Positions 50,529-60,341 of a stretch of 64,000 nt of DNA are shown one piece after another. Where the stretch lies: positions 30,142-94,141 of the forward strand of contig JANYGK010000028.1 of the NCBI GenBank assembly GCA_025362395.1. The letters run 5' to 3'. The notes under the pieces are model-generated. The model ran no database searches, had not been told where the DNA came from, and saw nothing but the letters and a program-made list of their open reading frames with translations. The position numbers and the translations under genes are program-made. Every line of letters starts with the position of its first letter. The first letter of the stretch is position 1. The DNA comes from Bacteroidota bacterium. GTDB lineage: Bacteria; Bacteroidota; Bacteroidia; B-17B0; Aurantibacillaceae.

Positions 50529-50978
50529 ATGAAATACTGTTCAACAACTACCCTAACACATAACGTTGCTACCACCTATAAAAACTGTATTGAGGATATA
50601 AACTCTTTTATTGCGAAAGAAGGTCATTCCAGTCCATTACCACTATTTACAAATTCTGAGATCATATTAAATATGGATAAAGCAGAGATATTAGTTTCTG
50701 ATTCTCTTGGTAGAAAAGAAAAGAATAAATCGATGGACATGGCTTTTGGGATAACTGATCCTAATAATTCTTCTAAGAAGCAAATGTTAATAGTGGAGCT
50801 AAAGTTCAATATGACAGAATTTTATGGTTTAAGAAAGCAAGACTTAGAAGGTAAAGTTTTAGGCTCGACAGCTATTCTTGCTAATGAGCCACCTATATAT
50901 AAAAAGTATATTTTCATATTTAAAGCACAACATTTACAAGAGGCTTTAAATAGAATGTATCGAATGGTGCCAAAATAG
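50529..50978 (+). CDS. Putative PD-(D/E)xK nuclease partner of the ATPase
   Basis: This 149-residue protein lies 3 bases after the ATPase. A segment KSMDMAFGITDP (Asp70) followed by MLIVELKFNMTE (Glu90, Lys92) gives D-x19-ExK, the pattern of PD-(D/E)xK nucleases. After the stop at 50,976 another frame continues for about 20 residues (AKIESTYIALDIDLLKKIFF, to 51,031), so its C-terminus may also be frameshifted. The pairing of ATPase and nuclease suggests an antiviral or plasmid-defence unit, now degraded. Confidence 0.5.
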   Translation: MKYCSTTTLTHNVATTYKNCIEDINSFIAKEGHSSPLPLFTNSEIILNMDKAEILVSDSLGRKEKNKSMDMAFGITDPNNSSKKQMLIVELKFNMTEFYGLRKQDLEGKVLGSTAILANEPPIYKKYIFIFKAQHLQEALNRMYRMVPK

Positions 50979-51142
50979 AAAGTACTTATATTGCTCTTGA
51001 TATTGATTTATTAAAAAAGATTTTCTTTTAACCTACAATAAGAAAAACGTCACAATTATTAGTAATGAGATTTTTTTTAATGTTACCGCACTTAACTTAT
51101 CAACTGCGCTCGTAACGACATATAGATTAGTGTGTTAAAAAT

Positions 51143-52129
51143 TTACCAACCCAGTATCCAGCTAAAAATTAACGGCGCTACAATGGTAGCATCGCTTTCT
51201 ACAATAAATTTAGGTGTATTAATGTCTAATTTGCCCCAGGTAATTTTTTCATTTGGCACTGCCCCCGAATATGAACCATAAGAAGTAGTACTATCAGAGA
51301 TCTGGCAGAAATAACTCCAAAAAGGAATATTTTCCATTTCCATATCCTGGTACAACATCGGTACCACACAAATAGGAAAATCGCCGGCAATACCGCCGCC
51401 AATCTGGAAAAAGCCGATGCCTTTTCCGCCGCTGTTTTTTACATACCAGTCTGCAAGCCAAGCCATGTATTCAATACCGCCTTTAACGGTAGTTGCTTTC
51501 ATTTCACCTTTTATAATGTAAGAAGCAAAAATGTTTCCCATAGTACTGTCTTCCCAACCCGGTACTACTATCGGTAGGTTACGTTCGGCAGCGGCCAGCA
51601 TCCAGCTGTCTTTAGGATCAATTTCATAATATTGTTTCAGTTCACCGCTGTTTAAGATTTTGTACATAAACTCATGCGGAAAAAAACGTTCACCCGCTTT
51701 ATCGGCATCGTTCCATATTTTAAAGATGTGTTTTTGCAAACGGCGAAATGCCTCTTCTTCAGGAATACAAGTATCTGTTACACGGTTATAATGATTTTCC
51801 AACAAATCCCACTCGTCTTGCGGCGAAAGGTCACGGTAATTAGGAACGCGTTTGTAATGGCTGTGAGCCACCAAATTCATAATGTCTTCTTCTAAATTTG
51901 CGCCGGTACACGAAATAATATCAATTTTCCCTTGGCGAATCATTTCCGCTAATGATTTACCTAATTCAGCAGTACTCATGGCACCGGCAAGGGTCACCAT
52001 CATTTTACCGCCTTCGGTTAAATGTGTTTCATACCCTTTAGCGGAATCCACTAATGCCGCAGCGTTAAAGTGTTTATAATGTGTTTCAATAAATTTAGAA
52101 ATAGGGCCTTTGTTTGCTGCTGTTGACAT
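51143..52129 (-). CDS. Deoxyhypusine synthase-like protein
   Basis: This 328-residue protein matches the deoxyhypusine synthase fold: LAGAMSTAELGKSLAEMIRQ, the NAD-binding TGANLEEDIMNL, LPIVVPGWEDSTMGNI and a FFQIGGGIAGDFPICV segment. In eukaryotes and archaea the enzyme adds the spermidine butylamine group to IF5A; bacterial homologues act in polyamine metabolism (for example homospermidine formation). Bacteria lack IF5A, so the latter is the likelier role. It is a stand-alone gene. Confidence 0.85.
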   Translation of the reverse strand: MSTAANKGPISKFIETHYKHFNAAALVDSAKGYETHLTEGGKMMVTLAGAMSTAELGKSLAEMIRQGKIDIISCTGANLEEDIMNLVAHSHYKRVPNYRDLSPQDEWDLLENHYNRVTDTCIPEEEAFRRLQKHIFKIWNDADKAGERFFPHEFMYKILNSGELKQYYEIDPKDSWMLAAAERNLPIVVPGWEDSTMGNIFASYIIKGEMKATTVKGGIEYMAWLADWYVKNSGGKGIGFFQIGGGIAGDFPICVVPMLYQDMEMENIPFWSYFCQISDSTTSYGSYSGAVPNEKITWGKLDINTPKFIVESDATIVAPLIFSWILGW

Positions 52130-52467
52130 AGTGTTTAATTTTAAGTGGGTAAATTTACTCTTTTAAAGAATAGCATAATCATAAAATTAAATGTTACAGA
52201 ATATTAAGGAAATTATAAAATGGTGTTTCAATTTATAATTTATTCTTTTTTTCTTCGGCGAAGAAAAAATCAAAAAAGTCAAGACCAAATGCCAACAGCA
52301 AGGGTTCGGCTCATATCCCACAGACTTGCAGCTCGCACCGTTTGGTCAAAACAGCCCACACAATTACCAATATATGAGTGATGTATCCGACTTAATTATC
52401 AAGTTAATACTACCTAATGATAAAGCAGAAAATTGAGCTATCGGTAACAATAAATTAACTTACAGAT
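52130..52467. other. Intergenic stretch with hairpin and repeat-like segment
   Basis: A 10-bp inverted repeat TTTTTTCTTC/GAAGAAAAAA with a GGC loop lies at 52,247-52,269 and has T-runs on both strands. Downstream, GACCAAA (about 52,283) and TTTGGTC (about 52,340) flank a GC-richer 50-base segment that differs in composition from its surroundings; it looks like a mobile or dispersed element. No gene is supported here. Confidence 0.45.
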
Positions 52468-53442
52468 CTAGAAATACAGGTTTAAACGGATGGTTCCCGA
52501 TGGGCCGAACAACGAGTTTTTGTTATCGTTGTCAAAATAAAACTTGCTTATTTTTGTGCCGCTTATATCCTGTTGGCCAACCACTAATTGTGTTCCATTA
52601 TTACCAATGCTTTCCAAGGTTGTTTTTGGTTTACCTGAAAATCCGTAACCTATTCCCCAACCAAATTCACCGGCTATCGACATTTTAGGAGCTATAAAAA
52701 ATTCAGCTCCTATAAAAGCCCTTGCCCCTATATTAAACCCCAAGCCCGATTTGTCTTCTTTAATACGGGCATCGCTATTGTACGTATCTTTAGTAATGTT
52801 AACGGTTTCGGTACCTGTAGCGTTAGTAAAAGCATCGTTTACCACATCCACACTTACCGGGTTTTTAGAACCGGTGGCTAAAGCATTACCGTATTTGTAA
52901 ACATTTTTGCCGGATGAAAAGCTGATTCCGCCTTCTACACCGTAAAAACCCTGAAGCCTTGTTTTGCCCCTGCGTTTTTCAATACCAAATGATACCCCCA
53001 CATTTGTATACGATTGTTTCCACGAATTTTCTATTTTAAACGGAACCGCAGGGTATACAGGAGCCGCTGTAATGGAGCGGTCAGTTACCTGATTTTTTGT
53101 AGTGGTATTATTAAACCCTAATCTTACGGTAGCCCTGTAAGCCGTTTTAGCGGTAACAAATTTTTTGCCTGTAATGCTGAAGTTATTTGCTAAAAAGTTC
53201 CAGGTTGGTGCCCGATTTGTATAATGTGAAGCTGTTTGTACACTGCCTGTGGTTACGGTAGTTGCGCCACCTTTACCAAAAAAATTTCCCGCGTAATTAA
53301 AGAAAGGCGTAGCATCTAACCCTATGCCCCAATCACCGGCTTCAGGCAATATCGGGCTTCCTTTTTTAGAGGTGAGATCCTGAGCGATTACAACATTTAT
53401 TATTAATAATAAACACGCGGCGGCTATTAATTTTATCTTCAT
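52468..53442 (-). CDS. Putative outer-membrane beta-barrel protein
   Basis: This 324-residue protein has a signal peptide (KIKLIAAACLLLIINVVIAQ) and a mature part of alternating beta strands: DWGIGLDATPFFNYAGNF, YRATVRLGFNNTTTKNQV, NVGVSFGIEKRRGKTRLQGF. It ends in RLNLYF, with the C-terminal Phe typical of outer-membrane barrels. No enzyme motif is visible. Function unknown. It lies between the polyamine-like gene and pcm, all leftward. Confidence 0.75.
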   Translation of the reverse strand: MKIKLIAAACLLLIINVVIAQDLTSKKGSPILPEAGDWGIGLDATPFFNYAGNFFGKGGATTVTTGSVQTASHYTNRAPTWNFLANNFSITGKKFVTAKTAYRATVRLGFNNTTTKNQVTDRSITAAPVYPAVPFKIENSWKQSYTNVGVSFGIEKRRGKTRLQGFYGVEGGISFSSGKNVYKYGNALATGSKNPVSVDVVNDAFTNATGTETVNITKDTYNSDARIKEDKSGLGFNIGARAFIGAEFFIAPKMSIAGEFGWGIGYGFSGKPKTTLESIGNNGTQLVVGQQDISGTKISKFYFDNDNKNSLFGPSGTIRLNLYF

Positions 53443-53511
53443 ATTAGATGGTTATTCTTTATGTATGTATTAACGTGTAATGCTAAAGTATATTGTTTAA
53501 AAAATAAGACC

Positions 53512-54189
53512 CTAGTTTTTATTCTGCAGCATCGGTACAAATTTAAACTTCCCAAACGTTTTTTTATCAAATTCAGTATCCGATTTTTTAACGATCACAT
53601 TCATAACCTGCTCCTCGCCTTCTCCCAAAGGGATAACTAAAATACCTCCAACGCTTAACTGGGCTAACAGATCCTGCGGAATGTAAGGCGCTGCCGCCGT
53701 TACAATAATTTTATGAAAGGGCGCGTATTGCGGCATCCCTTTATAACCGTCGCCGTAAACCAGTTTTGCGCTTTTATAGCCTAAGGCAGGTAAAAACACT
53801 TTTGTTTTATCAAATAGTTCTTTTTGCCGTTCTACTGAAAACACTTTTGCTCCCATTTCCAACAACACTGCGGTTTGATAGCCGCAGCCTGTTCCTATTT
53901 CCAATACTTTTTCGCCCCTTAAAATGTCAAGCTTCTCGGTTTGAAAAGCCACTGTAAAAGGATGTGAAATGGTTTGCCCCGCTCCTATTTTTAGCGCCTT
54001 ATCTGAATACGCATGATCCAATAAGGCAGGCCTTTCAGTTGACTGATCAAAAAATAAATGCCTTGGTATTTTTAAAATAGCATTTAAAACCGGTTGGCTC
54101 GAAATTCCTTTTTCTTTAAGCTGTTCCACCAATCGCTTTCTTTTTCCTTGGTATAAGTACTCATCCTCTTTATTAACCTTCAATAGCAT
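53512..54189 (-). CDS. pcm: Protein-L-isoaspartate O-methyltransferase
   Basis: This 225-residue enzyme methylates isoaspartate in damaged proteins. It has the AdoMet-binding motif VLEIGTGCGYQTAVL near residue 100, SVERQKELFDKTK after it, and family segments YSDKALKIGAGQTISHPF and GDGYKGMPQYAPFHKIIVTA. Length matches Pcm (about 210). It is a stand-alone gene. Confidence 0.95.
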   Translation of the reverse strand: MLLKVNKEDEYLYQGKRKRLVEQLKEKGISSQPVLNAILKIPRHLFFDQSTERPALLDHAYSDKALKIGAGQTISHPFTVAFQTEKLDILRGEKVLEIGTGCGYQTAVLLEMGAKVFSVERQKELFDKTKVFLPALGYKSAKLVYGDGYKGMPQYAPFHKIIVTAAAPYIPQDLLAQLSVGGILVIPLGEGEEQVMNVIVKKSDTEFDKKTFGKFKFVPMLQNKN

Positions 54190-54290
54190 GTTTTAAAAAT
54201 ATTAATAATAAACAATCCTTTCTTAATATTATCAAATCATTTTTAACAATGTAATTTTAATAGAAGCTTATATTTGAAAAAAAATAAAAA

Positions 54291-55220
54291 ATGGAGATTG
54301 GTATTGTTGGATTGGGCCACCTGGGGAAAGTTCATTTAAAATTACTTGCAGAAATTCCCGGTTTTAAAATCACCGCAATATACGATCTCAACAAAGAGCT
54401 CACCACCGAACTGGCAGCCCTATACCAAACTAAAGCCTGCACGAGTTATGACGAGCTGTTGAACTGTTGCGATGCCGTAAGTATTGTAACATCTACCCCT
54501 ACACATTATGGGCTGGCTGAAAAAGCCATAAAAAAAGGAAAGCATATTTTTTTAGAAAAACCGGCAACAGACAGTTTTGAAACAACGCATCGCCTGATTC
54601 GCTTATCGGCGGAGGCAGGTGTTTTTATACAGGTTGGGCACGTGGAAAGGTTTAACCCGGGCTTTATAGGCGTAAAGCCCTTTATTGGCATACCCATTGT
54701 ATTTGAAGCTAACCGGTTGGCAAAGTACAATGTAAGGGGAACAGACGTATCGGTGGTATTAGACCTTATGATACATGATATTGATCTTTTACTGAATATA
54801 ACTCAAAGCAGCATTAAAAAAATATCAGCCAACGGCTCAAAGGTTGTGAGCCAAACCGTTGATATTGCCAATGCCAGGATAGAATTTGATAACGGGCTGG
54901 TAGCCAATTTAACCGCTAACAGGGTATCTCCCGAAAATGTAAGATCTGTAAAAATCTTTCAAAAAAATACTTATATAACTATTAATTTACTTGATAAAAC
55001 CGCTTTGGTACAAAAGGTAATGACTGAAAAAAGCGCTTCGAACGAACCTGAGATCATTGAAAAATTTATTAACGGAAATCCTATAAATGCCATTAAAACA
55101 GAACTGGAGTCTTTTTACCAAAGTATTATAACAAACAGCCCTGTTGCAGTAAGTTTAAAAGATGCGGAAGCTGCCCTAAAAGTGGTGCATGAAATAGAGC
55201 TTCAAATTAATTCAAAATAA
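54291..55220 (+). CDS. Gfo/Idh/MocA-family oxidoreductase
   Basis: This 309-residue protein has an N-terminal Rossmann domain (IGIVGLGHLGKVHLKLLAEI) with the GxGxxG motif, HIFLEKPATDSFE with the catalytic-region Lys of EKP, and a C-terminal substrate domain containing VLDLMIHDIDLLLNI. Such enzymes oxidise sugars or inositols with NAD(P). It is first of the rightward group that includes polysaccharide genes, so a sugar-modifying role is likely. The exact substrate is not visible. Confidence 0.85.
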   Translation: MEIGIVGLGHLGKVHLKLLAEIPGFKITAIYDLNKELTTELAALYQTKACTSYDELLNCCDAVSIVTSTPTHYGLAEKAIKKGKHIFLEKPATDSFETTHRLIRLSAEAGVFIQVGHVERFNPGFIGVKPFIGIPIVFEANRLAKYNVRGTDVSVVLDLMIHDIDLLLNITQSSIKKISANGSKVVSQTVDIANARIEFDNGLVANLTANRVSPENVRSVKIFQKNTYITINLLDKTALVQKVMTEKSASNEPEIIEKFINGNPINAIKTELESFYQSIITNSPVAVSLKDAEAALKVVHEIELQINSK

Positions 55221-55326
55221 CTCTAAAAGCTTCATTTTCAATAAAAAACGGTATTACTTATTTTTTGGCTTTATTTTTAAAGCATCAATGCAATAACAAG
55301 GTTATATTTACGTTTTTAAGTTTAAT

Positions 55327-56172
55327 ATGCGTCAATTTTTACTAGTTTGTTATATCTTATTTTTCTGCATTACGTTTTCATGTAAAAAAGGAAAATTAAA
55401 AGCATCAACCGCTTCCTATATAGTCGTAAATAACACCCTTGTAACTTCAAGCATTATCGGTTTAGCTGACAGTCACAAGGTTACCGATATATGGCTTTAT
55501 GTTAACGATCAGTTTCAGGGTGTATACCCCATAGGCAGCGTGATGCCGATTTTAACGACGGGTCCCGCCAATATTAGAATGTATGGCGGCATTATGAACA
55601 ATGGGATCTCTTCGACCAGGCTCCCTTATACATTTTATAACCCTTATACGTTTACAACCGGTTTTGAAGAAAATAAAACTTATACTATCACTCCAACGTT
55701 TCGGTATAAAGAGGGCTTAATAATTCAACCGGATAATTTTGATTCAGGGGGATCTTATTATTCTTCAACAGGCGATTCGAACACTATTGTGGTTACCGAT
55801 CCCGCTAAGGTTTGGAGCGGTTCAGGCGGCTCACTGTTTTTGTCGATGAGCGATTTAAAACCAACAGCGGAAATACGCTCGAGCACCGCACAAGCCTTAC
55901 CGTTGGGAGGAGTGGATGTTTATTTAGAAATGGATTATAAATGCAACCAGGAAGTTTCCATAGGCTTAATATGCGGCGGCGGTATAGAAATACGGCCTGC
56001 CATTATATTAAGGCCAAGCGCTGTATGGAATAAAATATACATCAGTCTTACAAGCGTAGTAAGTAAACAACCCACCTACGCCTACTACAATGTATATATT
56101 AATGCCTTTAAACAAAGCGGATTAGCCCACCCGGAAATTTATTTAGATAATATTAGACTGATTAAGCCTTAG
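55327..56172 (+). CDS. Lipoprotein of the polysaccharide cluster, unknown
   Basis: This 281-residue protein has a lipoprotein signal (CYILFFCITFSCKK with Cys19) and a beta-rich mature part: YIVVNNTLVTSSIIG, VTDIWLYVNDQFQGVYPIG, PNIRMYGG-type ANIRMYGGIMNN, and VDVYLEMDYKCNQEVSIGLI. The layout resembles Bacteroidota surface lipoproteins found near exopolysaccharide genes. Its stop overlaps the start of the sugar transferase gene by 1 base, so they are co-translated. No exact family. Confidence 0.55.
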   Translation: MRQFLLVCYILFFCITFSCKKGKLKASTASYIVVNNTLVTSSIIGLADSHKVTDIWLYVNDQFQGVYPIGSVMPILTTGPANIRMYGGIMNNGISSTRLPYTFYNPYTFTTGFEENKTYTITPTFRYKEGLIIQPDNFDSGGSYYSSTGDSNTIVVTDPAKVWSGSGGSLFLSMSDLKPTAEIRSSTAQALPLGGVDVYLEMDYKCNQEVSIGLICGGGIEIRPAIILRPSAVWNKIYISLTSVVSKQPTYAYYNVYINAFKQSGLAHPEIYLDNIRLIKP

Positions 56173-57593
56173 TGAATAAAAACTTACAGACATTTAAATA
56201 TATTTTTGCCGATTACCTGGCCGCCGCATTGGCGTGGACCTTATTTTATGTGTATCGCAAATTTTATATTGAACCCGCTAAATTTGGCACGCTTCCCGAA
56301 AAAATATTCGACAGCCAATATATTATTGCTGTAGCTGTACTGCCGCTTTGCTGGATTTTAGCCTACTACCTTACAGGGATCTATAAAAACATTTTCAGAA
56401 AATCACGGATCAATGAGCTTGCCCACACCTTTACCACTTCGTTTATTGGTGTAACCTTTATTTTCTTTTCTATTTTATTGGATGATTTTGTATCGAGTTA
56501 TAAGGCCTATTACAAAGTTTTTGTGGTTTTATTTTTACTGCATTTTTTAATTACGGCCATTCTACGGTTTATTTTATCGTCCATCACCATCCGTAAAATA
56601 AATAAAGGCGTTATAGGTTTTAATACTGTTATTATAGGAAGCAACCAAAGAGCTTTAAAACTATATGAAGAAATAACAGGCGGCAAAAAATCGACGGGGA
56701 ATAAATTTTTAGGGTTTATACATTTAGATGAAAAAAATGGATTTTCGATACAATTAAAGGATAAGGTTGCTCATTTGGGCGAATACAAAGACCTTAAACA
56801 GATCATTAAAACAAATAAGGTAGAAGAAATTATTATTGCCATTGAATCTTGGGAACACGAATACCTTGAAAAAATATTAAACGACCTCAATGATTTTGGC
56901 GTTATAATTAAAGTTATCCCGGATATGTATGACATATTATCGGGACAAGTAAAAATGAATTCAATTTCTGAAACCGCTTTAATTACTATTAATCAACAGG
57001 TAATGCCCGACTGGCAGCAGGCCGTGAAACGATTTATGGATGTAAGTGTTTCTGTATTTGTACTTATTATGTTTAGCTGGGTTTATGTTATTTTAATGAT
57101 CATGGTAAAATCCGGGTCTAAAGGACCCGTGTTCTTTAAACAGGAAAGGATAGGTAAAGACGGTGAGGCATTCAACATTATTAAATTCAGAACGATGGAT
57201 GTGGATGCCGAAAAAGGCGGGCCATTATTATCAAGCAAAAATGACCCGCGTATTACTAAAATAGGACGCTTTTTAAGAAGGGTACGATTAGATGAGATCC
57301 CGCAATTTTACAATGTGGTTATAGGTGATATGAGCATTGTTGGCCCAAGGCCCGAACGCAAATTTTATATTGACCAAATTATAGTACACGCGCCTCATTT
57401 TGTGCATTTACATAAAGTAAGGCCCGGCATTACCGGCTACGGACAGGTAAAATACGGGTATGCCGAAAATATTGACCAAATGGTATCGCGTATAAAATTT
57501 GATTTGCTGTATATAGAAAATATGAGCCTGGGCATTGACTTTAAAATCCTGATCCATACTATTCTTATTGTTATACAGGGAAGAGGGAAATAG
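56172..57593 (+). CDS. Undecaprenyl-phosphate sugar transferase (WcaJ/WbaP type)
   Basis: This 473-residue protein starts at GTG. It has four hydrophobic helices near the N-terminus (ADYLAAALAWTLFYVYRKFY region, to about residue 130), a soluble Rossmann-like middle with VIIGSNQRALKLYEE, and the C-terminal bacterial sugar-transferase domain (about 283-470): RFMDVSVSVFVLIMF, KGPVFFKQERIGKDG, NIIKFRTM, IVGPRPERKF. It transfers the first sugar-phosphate to a lipid carrier for surface polysaccharide synthesis. Confidence 0.9.
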   Translation: MNKNLQTFKYIFADYLAAALAWTLFYVYRKFYIEPAKFGTLPEKIFDSQYIIAVAVLPLCWILAYYLTGIYKNIFRKSRINELAHTFTTSFIGVTFIFFSILLDDFVSSYKAYYKVFVVLFLLHFLITAILRFILSSITIRKINKGVIGFNTVIIGSNQRALKLYEEITGGKKSTGNKFLGFIHLDEKNGFSIQLKDKVAHLGEYKDLKQIIKTNKVEEIIIAIESWEHEYLEKILNDLNDFGVIIKVIPDMYDILSGQVKMNSISETALITINQQVMPDWQQAVKRFMDVSVSVFVLIMFSWVYVILMIMVKSGSKGPVFFKQERIGKDGEAFNIIKFRTMDVDAEKGGPLLSSKNDPRITKIGRFLRRVRLDEIPQFYNVVIGDMSIVGPRPERKFYIDQIIVHAPHFVHLHKVRPGITGYGQVKYGYAENIDQMVSRIKFDLLYIENMSLGIDFKILIHTILIVIQGRGK

Positions 57594-57646
57594 AGAATTG
57601 AGCTGTGAGAATTGATATGAGCAGAAAAGAGCCAAGTATTAAGATC

Positions 57647-57675
57647 AAAGATCGTTTTTCAGAAACACGATCTTT
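57647..57675 (+). terminator. Hairpin after the sugar transferase gene
   Basis: AAAGATCGT and ACGATCTTT form a 9-bp stem with an 11-base loop, 54 bases after the stop. No long T-run follows, so termination may be partial. Confidence 0.55.
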
Positions 57676-57780
57676 ATACGTTGATCTTATGTCTTTGGTA
57701 CTTAAACAAGAGAGAATTAAACTACATTAATAAATTAGAGACAGATTCGTATATTCGTAATCGATTTTAATATCACAAAA

Positions 57781-58827
57781 ATGAAATTATTAATTACAGG
57801 CGGTGCAGGCTTTATTGGTTCACATGTAGTGAGGTTATTTGTAAATAAATACCCCGGTTACACAATTTATAATTTAGATAAACTTACTTACGCGGGTAAC
57901 CTGGCTAACCTTACCGACATTGAAAATAAAGCGAATTATAAATTTATTAAAGGTGATATAGTAGACGCGGGCTTTATTAATAAATTATTTAATGAACATC
58001 AATTTAACGCGGTGATTCATTTAGCAGCCGAAAGTCATGTAGACAGAAGTATTACAAACCCTTTGGAATTTGTTTATACGAATGTGATCGGTACGGTTAA
58101 CTTATTGAATGCCGCTAACGAATTGCATAAAGCGGATCCGGCTAAATTCACCAAATTTTACCATGTAAGTACCGACGAGGTTTATGGTTCGCTTGGCGAA
58201 ACAGGCTTGTTTACGGAAACAACCGCTTACGACCCGCACAGCCCCTACTCTGCTTCTAAAGCAAGTTCCGATCATTTTGTAAGGGCTTATTATGATACCT
58301 ATAAATTACCTTGCGTTATTTCGAACTGTTCTAATAATTACGGGCCTTATCATTTTCCTGAAAAATTAATTCCGTTGTGCATTAATAATATTAAACACAA
58401 CAGGCTCCTACCTATTTACGGGAAAGGCGAAAACATACGCGATTGGTTATTTGTAGAAGACCATGCCCGTGCCATTGATGTTATTTTCCATAAAGCGGCG
58501 CTTGGAACTACCTATAATATTGGCGGCCATAACGAATGGACCAATATTGACGTAATTCGTTTATTGTGCGATATGATGGATGAAAAATTAGGAAGAGAAA
58601 AAGGATGCAATCAAAAATTAATCACTTTTGTGACCGATCGTGCAGGGCATGATTTACGTTACGCCATCGACTCAACAAAACTTCAAAATGAACTGGGTTG
58701 GAAACCATCGTTACAATTTAAAGAAGGCTTATCAAAAACGGTTGACTGGTATCTGCAAAATGAAGAATGGCTGACAAATGTTACCACAGGAGCTTACGCT
58801 AATTACTATGAAAAGCAATACCAATAA
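57781..58827 (+). CDS. rfbB: dTDP-glucose 4,6-dehydratase
   Basis: This 348-residue short-chain dehydrogenase has GGAGFIGS near the start, the TDE motif in YHVSTDEVYGS, and the YxxxK motif in SPYSASKASSDHFV. It makes dTDP-4-keto-6-deoxyglucose, the precursor of rhamnose and other deoxysugars. Length fits RfbB (about 350). No rfbA, C or D is in view. It follows the sugar transferase gene in the same direction. Confidence 0.95.
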   Translation: MKLLITGGAGFIGSHVVRLFVNKYPGYTIYNLDKLTYAGNLANLTDIENKANYKFIKGDIVDAGFINKLFNEHQFNAVIHLAAESHVDRSITNPLEFVYTNVIGTVNLLNAANELHKADPAKFTKFYHVSTDEVYGSLGETGLFTETTAYDPHSPYSASKASSDHFVRAYYDTYKLPCVISNCSNNYGPYHFPEKLIPLCINNIKHNRLLPIYGKGENIRDWLFVEDHARAIDVIFHKAALGTTYNIGGHNEWTNIDVIRLLCDMMDEKLGREKGCNQKLITFVTDRAGHDLRYAIDSTKLQNELGWKPSLQFKEGLSKTVDWYLQNEEWLTNVTTGAYANYYEKQYQ

Positions 58828-58910
58828 TAAGTTATGGATTATAAGTTAATTAATTTCAACTATGTTTCTCTAATTCAAAACTTATTATTTAAAACTTATA
58901 AGTAATTGAA

Positions 58911-60338
58911 ATGGTTTTTAGCAGCATCACCTTTTTAGTTTATTTTTTACCGGTGTTTTTATTGGCGTATCACCTCACGCCCAATGCATACAAAAATGCC
59001 TGCATCCTTATTTTCAGTATTGTATTTTATGCCTGGGGCGGCCCTAAATTTATCTTCGTTATATTAGGTACAACCTTTTTAGATTTTATACTCGTTAAGA
59101 ATATGCATGAGGCAAAATCGACCAAAACAAAAAAACAAATCCTGGTTATTTCGCTGCTAATGAACTTAGGATTGTTATTCTATTTTAAATATTCTAACTT
59201 CTTTATTGATAACATTAATACAGGCCTTGGTAATATGGGCATTAAACAAATTACTTGGCTAAAAATAGTACTGCCGATAGGTATTTCATTTTACACGTTT
59301 GAAAGTGTAACGTATGTGGTGGATGTTTACAGGGGAATTCACAAACCGCTGAAAAACTTTTGGAATTACCAAACCTATATTTTATTATTCCCTAAATTAA
59401 TTGCGGGCCCCATTGTTCGGTATCATGACATCGCTGACCAAATAACAGACCGTGAAAAAAACTACACACCTGATGTAAAATTAAGCGGTTTTTATACCTT
59501 TTGTATCGGCCTTGCTAAAAAAGTAATTATTGCAAACACCATTGGCGCGCAAGCCGACGATGTATTTAAGCTTGGGATCAATCAACTGGATTCTGCCGCG
59601 GCATGGACGGGGGCTTTAGCGTATACATTTCAAATTTATTTCGATTTTAGCGGTTACAGTGATATGGCAATAGGCTTATGTAAAATTATGGGAATTCGCT
59701 TGCCTGAAAACTTTAATAATCCTTATCTATCATCAAGCATTACCGAATTTTGGAGACGATGGCATATAACCTTAGGGGCATGGATGAAAAACTATTTATA
59801 CATTCCGCTGGGTGGTAACAGGGTAAACTCTCCCGTTAAATTATACCGTAATTTATTTATTGTTTTTTTATTATCGGGCTTGTGGCATGGGGCAAGTTGG
59901 AATTTCATTATCTGGGGCGCTTTCCACGGCTTCTTTTTACTTATGGAACGATTATTTCTTTTAAAAGTATATGCTAAAACCGGAAAAGTAATATCAACCC
60001 TCCTTACTTTTTTAATTGTAGTTGTAGGTTGGGTGTATTTCAGAATTGAAGACCTCAACTATGCTAACCATGTAGTAAAAGAACTGTTTAGTTTTAATTT
60101 CTTCGACGGCAAATTTGCCCTGCATAATGATTTCTATTTTTCGTTATCTCTTGCCGCTTTCTTTTCTTTTTTCGCATGTATGCCTTTTACAAAAAACATA
60201 CAAGCCAAAGTATATGGCGAAAATCATACTACGGTTTCAAATACAGTTCTATTAACGGTTTCAGTCCTTTTATTTTATATTTCTTTAAGTTATATAGCCG
60301 CCTTGGATTTTAATCCTTTTATTTATTTTAGGTTCTAG
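58911..60338 (+). CDS. MBOAT-family O-acyltransferase (AlgI-like)
   Basis: This 475-residue multi-pass protein belongs to the MBOAT family. Motifs: VFSSITFLVYFLPVFLLAYH at the start, PIVRYHDIADQI, EFWRRWHITLGAWMKNYLYI with the conserved RWH, and GLWHGASWNFIIWGAFHG with the catalytic His. It moves acyl groups across the membrane for O-acetylation of polysaccharide or alginate-like polymers. It ends 3 bases before its partner gene. Confidence 0.9.
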   Translation: MVFSSITFLVYFLPVFLLAYHLTPNAYKNACILIFSIVFYAWGGPKFIFVILGTTFLDFILVKNMHEAKSTKTKKQILVISLLMNLGLLFYFKYSNFFIDNINTGLGNMGIKQITWLKIVLPIGISFYTFESVTYVVDVYRGIHKPLKNFWNYQTYILLFPKLIAGPIVRYHDIADQITDREKNYTPDVKLSGFYTFCIGLAKKVIIANTIGAQADDVFKLGINQLDSAAAWTGALAYTFQIYFDFSGYSDMAIGLCKIMGIRLPENFNNPYLSSSITEFWRRWHITLGAWMKNYLYIPLGGNRVNSPVKLYRNLFIVFLLSGLWHGASWNFIIWGAFHGFFLLMERLFLLKVYAKTGKVISTLLTFLIVVVGWVYFRIEDLNYANHVVKELFSFNFFDGKFALHNDFYFSLSLAAFFSFFACMPFTKNIQAKVYGENHTTVSNTVLLTVSVLLFYISLSYIAALDFNPFIYFRF

Positions 60339-60341
60339 CCC

